Positions 9,331 through 16,595 of a stretch of DNA of 64,000 nucleotides are shown here, piece after piece (position 1 is the stretch's first letter; every line of letters starts with the position of its first letter). The position numbers and the translations under genes were made by a program. Under the pieces are notes generated by a model. The model saw nothing but the letters and a program-made list of their open reading frames with translations. It made no database searches and was not told the DNA's origin. The stretch comes from Saccharomycopsis phalli (taxonomy: Eukaryota > Ascomycota > Saccharomycetes > Ascoideales > Saccharomycopsidaceae). Location of the stretch: assembly GCA_020342235.1 (NCBI GenBank), contig CP073216.1:186001-250000 (forward strand), in the 5' to 3' direction.

Positions 9331-11907
9331 ATGAGCGAAGCAAATGGATTGAATAATCTGTACAAAAGCCTGAATAAAGGGAAGGAGAAGATTGACGAAG
9401 ATTTTGACTCAGGGACTTTGATAGGTAGCTCTGATGGGGATGACATTTCCCTTAACTCTGCTACTCTAGCTGATGGTGAAGGTCCTGGCAAAGTAATGTA
9501 TATGAATGGTGATTTTGGAGGCGAGTTAAAGGCTTTCCAACGTCAAAGCGAACACACTGATGAGATCTTTCAAACTCAAGTGTCGCAGCTTCAGTACAAT
9601 AACCATAGAGTGGCCCTTAATCGAGCGATCAACACCACAGTACAAATCTTAACTGATTTCTCAAAGGAAAATAATTCCAGAGGAGTCCATTTTCCATTGG
9701 ATAGAAACGCAGATAATGAGGATCTTAATGATGCCAAATCGTTGCGGGCTTTGAAAAGACGAAACACCAGCAATAGTGTGACCACCAGTTCAGATATTGT
9801 AGACGTTGATCATGGGAATGGTTTCAAAGTGTTGAACTTAAATTTGAAGCGGACAGGAACCAGCGAGAATCTCTTGTCAACGTTGGACGAAAAGGCAATT
9901 GCAAAATTATTGGATGAGAAAGTTCAATCAACAATCAAGCACTTGATTGCCCTCCGAAAGCGAATCGATGATACTACGTCCAAAGTGTTTGTTACCGGAG
10001 ATTTGAACGCAGGAAAGTCTACTTTTTGTAATGCCTTGCTCAGAAGACAGTTACTTCCCGAGGATCAACAGCCTTGCACCAGTGTCTTTTGTGAAGTCAT
10101 TGACTGCAGAGAGAATAACGGCATCGAAGAAGTCCATGCTGTTTATATTGGAAAGACTTATGATATCATGAATGAAGGTAGTTACAAGATCTTTCTGCTT
10201 GAAGACTTGGAGGACTTGGTTGGTGATTACGACAAGTACTCCATTCTTAAAGTATATGTAAATGATAATCGATCAGTGGATCGGTCGCTATTGAAAAATG
10301 GTGTTATCGACATCAACTTGATTGACGCACCAGGTTTGAACCTGGACTCTTACCAAACTACCGAAGTGTTTTCTAGACAAGAAGAAATCGATTTAGTGGT
10401 CTTTGTGGTTAGTGCAGAGAATCATTTTACATTGTCTGCTAGGGAATTCATATCAGCAGCTGCCAAAGAAAAGCAATTTATATTTATTGTGGTGAATCGG
10501 TTTGATACAATAAAGAACAAGGAGCGGTGTATGAAGAGAATCTTGAACCAAGTGCAGTCACTCAGTCCAGAAACTCACAAGGATGCTCGCGATTTTGTTC
10601 ACTTTGTTTCTTCTTCAGATGTAGTGAACATGAATGGAGGAGGAGGAGGAGACGGAGGAGGAGATGGTGATGGAGGGGGAAATGGGCCGGATGATAACGG
10701 CGACGAACGTCCAGATCCTAATTTTGACCACTTGGAGGCATCCTTGAGAAAATTCGTTTTGGAAAAGAGAGCATTGTCTAAGTTTGCTCCTGCCAAGAAT
10801 TTCCTTTTGAAGACTTTGGGAGATGCAGAAGAATTGGCGATTTATAATAAAAAGATATATGACGAGCAGGAAGAAATACTCTCTCAGGAGTTGAATAACT
10901 TGGTGCCAGTTTATGACCGACAGGTTAAGGACAACGAGGCCACCTCAAAACTGATTCTGGATTTCATCGAGTCTGTGAATGATGATGTTTATGAATTCTC
11001 AAGAAACAGAATCTATACCACTATTGATGACTTGGACAAGACTATAGTGGATGTCAAGTTTGGTGGATTGTATACCATTTATGACTATGCTAAGGAGATC
11101 CAGAAATCAATGATACAAACTATATTGCAGAGCGTGGAGGTATCTGAGGCTTACGCCAAGAAGAAAACAGTTGCAGGGGTCAATAATATTAGAGATATTG
11201 GTAAAAAGGCATTTGACGATGAAACGTTCTTGAAAGACAAGATTTTTAGAGAAGATTTCATGTTCCAGCGGAAACGTCACTTTATATCAAGAAACCTAAA
11301 CGATGACGTATCTGTATTGGACTTCTTTGATCCTTCTGTTTCGGGAATAATGAACGCAGTGGGGATAAGAAGTATGCCGTTCTCTATAACTGATGTTACG
11401 AGCTTTAAGTTTAATACGACGAATGCTTTGTCGTTATTGTTTGTGGGCTCATCCACCAAGTTATTGGCGACTCTGAAGGCATTAGTCTATATTTCCAGCT
11501 CGAATCTTTTCCACACGTTGATTAGATCAGGGTGGTTTGTGAAAATTGCGCTTGTGGGGATAGTTGGAATAGGTGCATATTACCTTGCTAGGGATATTCC
11601 AAATGCATTCAAGCGGAATTTTGCGAGAAAATTAAAGAGTCAAATTAACGAAATCGACTATGCTACCACCAACGCATTGAGAATAGCGAAGGAATGCAGA
11701 GTGGTTCTCCAGTACCCTGCTAAGGAAGTCAGCAAGACTTTTGACCTTTTGATAAGATCTAACCACACCAAGAAGCAAAAGCTTGTGGGCGATTTGAAGA
11801 ATTTTGATATCAGCATTACATTCTACGGAAGATTGGCCAAGCGGTGCAGAGACCAGAAAAAAATGGTAGAATCACTTGATCTAGAGTCGATCTATCGGGT
11901 AGACTGA
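9331..11907 (+). CDS. FZO1: FZO1, mitofusin GTPase
   Basis: The product has 858 residues (S. cerevisiae 855). The dynamin-type GTPase domain shows G1 GDLNAGKST (223-231), G3 DAPG (332-335) and G4 NRFD (389-392). Heptad-rich regions flank it. Two closely spaced hydrophobic segments near 700-725 and 734-755 are the outer-membrane hairpin, and a C-terminal coiled coil follows. A low-complexity Gly/Asp insertion lies after the G4 motif (about 432-455). Fzo1 tethers and fuses mitochondrial outer membranes together with Ugo1, which is encoded at the left of this window. Confidence 0.95.
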   Translation: MSEANGLNNLYKSLNKGKEKIDEDFDSGTLIGSSDGDDISLNSATLADGEGPGKVMYMNGDFGGELKAFQRQSEHTDEIFQTQVSQLQYNNHRVALNRAINTTVQILTDFSKENNSRGVHFPLDRNADNEDLNDAKSLRALKRRNTSNSVTTSSDIVDVDHGNGFKVLNLNLKRTGTSENLLSTLDEKAIAKLLDEKVQSTIKHLIALRKRIDDTTSKVFVTGDLNAGKSTFCNALLRRQLLPEDQQPCTSVFCEVIDCRENNGIEEVHAVYIGKTYDIMNEGSYKIFLLEDLEDLVGDYDKYSILKVYVNDNRSVDRSLLKNGVIDINLIDAPGLNLDSYQTTEVFSRQEEIDLVVFVVSAENHFTLSAREFISAAAKEKQFIFIVVNRFDTIKNKERCMKRILNQVQSLSPETHKDARDFVHFVSSSDVVNMNGGGGGDGGGDGDGGGNGPDDNGDERPDPNFDHLEASLRKFVLEKRALSKFAPAKNFLLKTLGDAEELAIYNKKIYDEQEEILSQELNNLVPVYDRQVKDNEATSKLILDFIESVNDDVYEFSRNRIYTTIDDLDKTIVDVKFGGLYTIYDYAKEIQKSMIQTILQSVEVSEAYAKKKTVAGVNNIRDIGKKAFDDETFLKDKIFREDFMFQRKRHFISRNLNDDVSVLDFFDPSVSGIMNAVGIRSMPFSITDVTSFKFNTTNALSLLFVGSSTKLLATLKALVYISSSNLFHTLIRSGWFVKIALVGIVGIGAYYLARDIPNAFKRNFARKLKSQINEIDYATTNALRIAKECRVVLQYPAKEVSKTFDLLIRSNHTKKQKLVGDLKNFDISITFYGRLAKRCRDQKKMVESLDLESIYRVD

Positions 11908-12236
11908 GAATAATATAAATATAAAATAGTCCTTGTTATATAGTCCTATAATTACAATATGTTCGAATCTTGGTAAGGAATATGGTTCAATTAGTGCCGA
12001 AGCACTTGAACCCACTCCAGCTAGAATCATTAACCATGTGTTCCACTCTAGTTCAAGTTGTAGAATGTTTTAATCAAGAGATCGTCATTAAACCACTACA
12101 ATAATACTTGAACAGTACAATTTAAAGAAGAAAAAACATTGCACCTGAAAATTTATTATGTACCCATCATGAGCCGGGTAACATACATGGGAGCAAGAGA
12201 GAGTCACTGGGCGAGGGTTTTAAGATTGTCGGGAAG
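11908..12236. other. FZO1-SOP4 intergenic region
   Basis: These 329 bp hold the FZO1 3' end and the SOP4 promoter. An 8-bp inverted repeat, ACTTGAAC (near 12005) and GTTCAAGT (near 12052), is present. GTTCGAATC near 11961 resembles a Pol III B box but has no tRNA around it. Nothing else was seen. Confidence 0.4.
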
Positions 12237-12935
12237 ATGAGATTCCATGAGATTGCGGGGTATATATTTCTGTTGGTGACGGTGAGCGCGTATTCGATAC
12301 AAGGGGTTGTAAAGTTCCCGCAATACACACCAGAAGAAAGCTATGGAACATATTTAGAACTTACTGATTTGCATAGCCAAGAACGTACCAGAGGTTACAT
12401 TTCAGAAAATGGGACGTTTACATTTGATAACTTGGCCGAGGGAAAATATTTGGTAGATGTTGTGTCGTTAAACTATGCCTTTGAGTATTCCAGTGCGCTC
12501 GTAGTGATTTCAAAAGAGGTTGTTGAGCAGGAAGACGGAAGCTCAGGCGAAGAAATAGATACTTCAGCCTATGAATATCAGTTTGGACATGCGCTAAGTG
12601 ACACGCCAAACGACATTTCATATCCTCTAAATTTTTTCGTGGCAGCCAAAGATGGCGTAAAGAACTACTACGAAATAAAGGATCGAGGTTTAGCCAATTC
12701 TGGGCCACTTGGCGCGATACTCGGCAGTCCATGGATGTTGGGAGGTATAATATTTGTGGTGGCGATGATGGGGGTGCCATACTTGCTAGAAAAACTTGAT
12801 CCAGAGACGGCTAAAATCATGAAGGGTGAAACCGACGAAAAAGAGATTACTGCCAAGGAAATGCTTCAAAACAATCAAAGTACGAAAGCCACTGGCAGTG
12901 CCAAAAACATTACAAAGACCAAACGGAGGGCATGA
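12237..12935 (+). CDS. SOP4: SOP4, EMC7-type subunit of the ER membrane complex
   Basis: The product has 232 residues. A signal peptide covers about 1-22 (IFLLVTVSAYSIQG). The lumenal beta-sandwich includes GTFTFDNLAEGKYLVDV, the Emc7/NOMO-like carbohydrate-binding fold. A transmembrane segment lies at about 164-182 (SPWMLGGIIFVVAMMGVPYL), followed by the cytosolic KLDPETAKIM segment typical of EMC7. The tail is lysine-rich. EMC inserts tail-anchored and multipass proteins in the ER; in S. cerevisiae Sop4 is Emc7. The start is the first ATG and gives an intact signal peptide. Confidence 0.85.
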   Translation: MRFHEIAGYIFLLVTVSAYSIQGVVKFPQYTPEESYGTYLELTDLHSQERTRGYISENGTFTFDNLAEGKYLVDVVSLNYAFEYSSALVVISKEVVEQEDGSSGEEIDTSAYEYQFGHALSDTPNDISYPLNFFVAAKDGVKNYYEIKDRGLANSGPLGAILGSPWMLGGIIFVVAMMGVPYLLEKLDPETAKIMKGETDEKEITAKEMLQNNQSTKATGSAKNITKTKRRA

Positions 12936-13042
12936 GGGCGATGGCGTGGACACGTCACCCTACCTTTCAGTTGCCAGGTTTGCCATAAAAAATACTTCAT
13001 AAGATTTTAACATTTTAACATACTTGATATATATTTCTGAAT

Positions 13043-13573
13043 ATGAGTTTTGCCCAATTTTCTAGTATTGCTGCTTCTCAGTTTTCTGAAAGATTCAGCT
13101 TGGATCGTCTCAGATCTGAAGCTGGATCGTTGAGTAGCCGTGTCGGGAATATTAGACCACCTCAAGAGTTTTTTGACTTTAGAAGGGTTTCCAAGCCAGA
13201 GAATTTCGGAGAAATACAAAGCAGAGTAGGCTACAATTTGGGATACTTCTCATCAAACTATGCCTTGATCTGTGCATTGTTCTTTGTTTACGCCTTGGTC
13301 ACCAACTTGTTATTATTGTTTGTTATTGTGTTTGTTATTGCCGGTGTGCTTGGTATTAATCGTTTACAAGGAGAGGATTTGGTTTTACCATTCGGTAGAT
13401 TGACCACCAGTCAATTGTATACCGGTTTATTGGTTGTTGCTATTCCTTTGGGCTTCTTGGCCAGTCCAATCTCGACCATGATGTGGTTGATTGGTGCTTC
13501 CGGTGTATCTGTTCTTTCACATGCCACCTTTATGGAAAAGCCTATCGAAACCATCTTTGAGGAGCAAGTTTAA
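13043..13573 (+). CDS. YIP3: YIP3, PRA1-family Rab-interacting membrane protein
   Basis: The product has 176 residues, the size of Yip3/PRA1 proteins. The N terminus is cytosolic and contains the PRA1 motif region (IRPPQEFFDFRRVSKPEN, about 36-53) and NLGYFSSNY. Two long hydrophobic hairpins follow, at about 75-105 and 125-155. PRA1 proteins bind prenylated Rab GTPases at the Golgi and ER and influence membrane cycling. The gene is in tandem with SOP4 (107-bp gap) and converges with the RNA gene and RPL39 to its right. Confidence 0.9.
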   Translation: MSFAQFSSIAASQFSERFSLDRLRSEAGSLSSRVGNIRPPQEFFDFRRVSKPENFGEIQSRVGYNLGYFSSNYALICALFFVYALVTNLLLLFVIVFVIAGVLGINRLQGEDLVLPFGRLTTSQLYTGLLVVAIPLGFLASPISTMMWLIGASGVSVLSHATFMEKPIETIFEEQV

Positions 13574-13775
13574 TATGCATGAGAATTGTCATTGGGGGGG
13601 AATAGCCAGAAAAGAAAAATCATTTGTATGCTTATCCGTAGCGCGCCACTTTACAAGTCATTTTCATATATCGATCCTTTAAATATTTATCTACGGCTGT
13701 ACACTATACAAATATATTATGCACTGTAGCTACATTCAATTCTCAATGAAATTTTTATTAGGTCTATATAATACT

Positions 13776-13938
13776 CTAAATGTTAGCATATTCACTATTG
13801 AAAATGTACCTAAAGTCATATCAGCGAGATTCCCACGAGAAATTTAAATTCACTATTCAAAGAATTCATGTACTATCTAGCTATGATTGTTGTATCATCA
13901 TATTGAACTTTAAGATAATTTCAAGTACCATTACTTAC
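13776..13938 (-). ncRNA. Intron of a non-coding host transcript carrying a C/D snoRNA
   Basis: On the minus strand a donor GTAAGT (13938-13933) follows an ATG and pairs with branch TGCTAAC (13788-13782) and acceptor TTTAG (ending 13776), giving a 163-nt intron. Joining the flanks gives only ATG plus three codons and then TAG, so the host looks non-coding. Two CACGTG boxes, 58 and 176 bp upstream of that ATG, are a plausible host promoter. The snoRNA inside is listed separately. Intronic snoRNAs in non-coding hosts are known from Candida and Debaryomyces relatives; the splice sites here are inferred. Confidence 0.6.
13809..13914 (-). ncRNA. C/D-box snoRNA with two 25S rRNA guide segments
   Basis: Box C ATGATGA is at 13901-13895 and box D CTGA at 13824-13821. 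The flanks CTTAAAGT (13914-13907) and ACTTTAGG (13816-13809) form an 8-bp closing stem with one G-U pair. The 12 nt immediately upstream of box D, GTGGGAATCTCG, are complementary to 25S rRNA CGAGATTCCCAC. An internal GCTAGATAGTA is complementary to TACTATCTAGC about 10 nt further along the same rRNA. Both rRNA stretches are quoted from memory of the S. cerevisiae 25S. The +5 rule puts the box-D target at the A of CGAGA. It lies inside the 13776-13938 intron. I cannot assign a snR number. Confidence 0.72.
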
Positions 13939-13998
13939 CATAGTTGTGAATAGAAATGTAAAATGAAAATTTATCCTCTAACAATTTATACCTGTCGT

Positions 13999-14122
13999 CA
14001 CGTGAGACATCCCCGTGGAGCTAGGCACGTCTATCGTGAATCAACAGATACAAGACGTGCCCAATATGTGCAATCGAAAATATGGTGACGACGAGGAAGC
14101 AAATTGCATATCGCTACACGTG
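13999..14122 (-). promoter_or_regulatory. CACGTG pair, probable promoter of the snoRNA host
   Basis: CACGTG occurs at 13999-14004 (within GTCACGTGAG) and 14117-14122, in a GC-richer patch between two convergent coding genes (YIP3 and RPL39). No protein gene needs a promoter here, so a minus-strand snoRNA host transcript is the natural user. Confidence 0.45.
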
Positions 14123-14273
14123 TATACAGAAAGGTAGTCATACATTACAATATAACATGTTATAAAAACATCGTATAAGCATCAATTAAAGCAGATAATT
14201 AACTTCAAATATCAATAATACAACATTTTGTGCAATTGTTATTGGTTGTGATAATCATAAATTGCCATACAAC

Positions 14274-14762
14274 TTATAATCCTAACTTAGTACGTCTCCA
14301 GTTTCTTCTCTTGGCGTTGTAACGGATCTTGTTGTTGGTTCTCAATCTGATCCATTGTGGCAAAGATCTGTTTTGCTTTTGGACTTTACCCAACTTTTGC
14401 TTGGTCTTGAATGACTTATTAGACTAAATATTGTTAGTAACACAATCATAAAATGTTTAGATAAAGAATCTCTCAATATTATCGAAGATGCAAACATGAT
14501 ATACAACAAACTCAGTGTATCTTTATTAACCTTTTTCTTACTTCTTAGGAAATCCGGTTTTATTCCCAACTAGGACTAGTATAGTCTGGCCAAGTGATAA
14601 ACTTGCCATTTGTTTAGACTGTCCATCTGAAGTAATGTTCAACCAGTAACAACAAATTCACTCAATTCACGATTAAATAAGTCACAGTGATACTCATCAT
14701 TTGCACTCTTCTCTCATATAGATTTCATCTTCACTTGATATAATATTATTACATACAGGCAT
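14274..14762 (-). CDS. RPL39: RPL39, ribosomal protein eL39 (spliced)
   Basis: Exon 1 (14762-14757) is ATGCCT, followed by donor GTATGT. A 333-nt intron (14756-14424) ends with branch TACTAAC and TTTAG. Exon 2 (14423-14274) reads [11 protein letters not shown] and ends [11 protein letters not shown]. The total is 51 residues, the invariant length of eL39, with the conserved [20 protein letters not shown] core. eL39 lines the peptide exit tunnel of the large subunit. The gene shares a roughly 200-bp divergent promoter with RPS22. The intron is unusually long for this genome and is structured (see findings). Confidence 0.95.
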
Positions 14763-14965
14763 CTTTATTAATTATCTCTCAAAGTGAGAATTGGTCTTTT
14801 TTCTTTCACCATGAAAATTGAATGTTGGTTAGATACCCCTGGTCTACTAAGGAATTCTGTGACCGCTTTTTTCGTTTTAGGAAATGGTCACCTGACAATT
14901 CTGAAAATTAGAAAATACCATCAATATCGCAAGCGGGAAGTTCCTAGTATCTAACGAAATAATAC

Positions 14966-15164
14966 GTATGTGTGGTGTTTATTAGATTACGAGCGCAGCT
15001 TGCAGGGCATATTTCTCATACTATGGATAGACGAGTTTTACAGTCGAAATCATAATGTGATTAATCTTTTGGAAGGTGTGGAGAAGACATCCTTGGAAAT
15101 CACTGTTGAATATTTGAATTATGTGATCTCAAGCAGCCGATGAAGGAAAAATACTAACAATTAG
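14966..15164 (+). other. 5'-UTR intron of RPS22
   Basis: Donor GTATGT (14966-14971), branch TACTAAC and acceptor TTAG (ending 15164) define a 199-nt intron that ends three bases before the RPS22 ATG. S. cerevisiae RPS22B also has a 5'-UTR intron. A hairpin at 15057-15103 (GTGATT pairing with AATCAC, with an inner stem AAGGTGT/ACA-CCTT) may be an RNase III substrate or part of an H/ACA RNA. No C/D boxes were seen. Confidence 0.65.
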
Positions 15165-15167
15165 AGA

Positions 15168-15560
15168 ATGACCAGAGCCTCTGTTTTAGCCGATGCTTTA
15201 AACACCATCAACAATGCCTCCAAGGCTGGTAAGAGACAAGTTATGGTGAGACCATCCTCGAAGGTCGTCATCAAGTTCTTGCAAGTTATGCAAAAGCACG
15301 GATACATTGGTGAGTTTGAAGTCATCGATGACCACAGATCCGGAAAGGTTGTTGTTCAATTGAACGGTAGATTGAACAAGTGTGGTGTTATCTCTCCAAG
15401 ATACAACGTCAAGATTGACGACATTGAGAAGTGGACTGACAACTTGTTGCCAGCCAGACAATTTGGTTTTGTTATCTTGACCACCTCTGCTGGTATTATT
15501 GACCACGAAGAGGCCAAGAGAAAGCACGTTGCTGGTAAGATCTTGGGATTTGTTTACTAA
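15168..15560 (+). CDS. RPS22: RPS22, ribosomal protein uS8
   Basis: The product has 130 residues, full length for uS8, beginning [17 protein letters not shown] and ending AGKILGFVY. The coding part is intronless, while the leader carries the intron at 14966-15164. uS8 is a primary 18S-binding protein of the small subunit body. There are no in-frame CTG codons and leucine is almost always TTG, as expected for a highly expressed CUG-Ser1 clade gene. RPS14 follows 270 bp downstream on the same strand. Confidence 0.97.
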   Translation: MTRASVLADALNTINNASKAGKRQVMVRPSSKVVIKFLQVMQKHGYIGEFEVIDDHRSGKVVVQLNGRLNKCGVISPRYNVKIDDIEKWTDNLLPARQFGFVILTTSAGIIDHEEAKRKHVAGKILGFVY

Positions 15561-15687
15561 ATAGTGTTCATAAATGTACTTTAATTGACTACGTCGCATG
15601 AATTAAAAACACCATGTATTGGCCCATGTGGGAGGCTTGTTGATGTTGAGGACGATGAACCGTACGGCTGGATCACTGCGTGCATAT

Positions 15688-15693
15688 CACGTG
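15688..15693. promoter_or_regulatory. CACGTG box upstream of RPS14
   Basis: CACGTG in the context TATCACGTGTT lies 140 bp before the RPS14 ATG. Cbf1 sites are a known part of ribosomal-protein promoters in Candida-type yeasts; binding here is inferred. Confidence 0.5.
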
Positions 15694-15832
15694 TTATTTG
15701 TGACTGCTTTTTCTCTATTAAAGTTGAAGCTATGAAAATCATCCACACACCACTCGAAAACCCGTACAGTGAACGAAAAATTTAGTCAGATATTTGAAGT
15801 AGATAGAAATAGCACATTAGGAATAATACAAA

Positions 15833-16441
15833 ATGGCTTCTAAAGGTACGTGAGACAAAACAAAGAGATACAGAGGAGATTATAATATGGTTGAGTGAGA
15901 TTAATCAATTGCTGAGCGAGACAAGATATGTTTAGTAAACAGTAGCAAGTGGAACAAAAACTATAAATGAGAACTCTGTCCATCGAATAATTTACGGATA
16001 ATGAATAGTACTAACCAAATAGAAAACGTTACCTTAGGCCCACAAGCCCGTGACGGCACCCAAGTGTTCGGTGTTGCCCGTATCTTTGCTTCTTTCAACG
16101 ATACTTTCGTCCACATCACCGATTTGTCTGGAAGAGAAACCATCGCTCGTGTTACCGGTGGTATGAAGGTCAAGGCTGACCGTGAGGAGAAGTCTCCATA
16201 TGCTGCTATGTTGGCTGCCCAAGACGTTGCTCAAAAATGTAAAGAAGTTGGAATTACTGCTGTCCACGTTAAGTTAAGAGCTACTGGTGGTACCAAGACC
16301 AAGACTCTCGGCCCAGGTGGATCTGCTGCTTTGAGAGCTTTGGCCAGATCTGGTTTGAGAATTGGAAGAATTGAGGATGTTACTCCAGTTCCATCTGACT
16401 CTACTAGAAGAAAGGGTGGTCGTCGTGGTAGAAGATTGTAA
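15833..16441 (+). CDS. RPS14: RPS14, ribosomal protein uS11 (spliced)
   Basis: Exon 1 (15833-15845) encodes MASK and one extra base. The 177-nt intron (15846-16022) begins GTACGT and ends TACTAACCAAATAG. Exon 2 (16023-16441) continues [20 protein letters not shown]. The spliced product has 143 residues and ends with the [11 protein letters not shown] tail typical of uS11. uS11 sits on the small-subunit platform. In S. cerevisiae both RPS14 genes are also spliced and Rps14 represses its own pre-mRNA; I did not identify such an element here. No in-frame CTG. Confidence 0.97.
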
Positions 16442-16585
16442 GATCTTAGCACGCTATTACTTTCGAATGATATTATCCCTCCATGTCTCATACTTATTGT
16501 AGTCTAATAAAAATTATCTTATGAAGCTGCTATGCAACATTGTAAATTATCCTTTGGTTGGCTGGTCATGGCCCATGTCTATTGA

Positions 16586-16591
16586 CACGTG
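16586..16591. promoter_or_regulatory. CACGTG box abutting the MIL1 start
   Basis: CACGTG is immediately followed by an ATG (16592) opening a five-codon frame (ATGGATGTCTCTAAATAA) that overlaps the annotated MIL1 ATG at 16596. If the box is a bound promoter element, the transcript probably starts downstream of it. Confidence 0.45.
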
Positions 16592-16595
16592 ATGG

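Noticed and set aside
11955-11975. GTTCGAATC, a Pol III B-box match
   Set aside because: No T stem, A box or cloverleaf around it.
15585-15785. 66-codon plus-strand frame between RPS22 and RPS14
   Set aside because: Starts at a non-ATG codon and overlaps the RPS14 promoter, including the CACGTG box.
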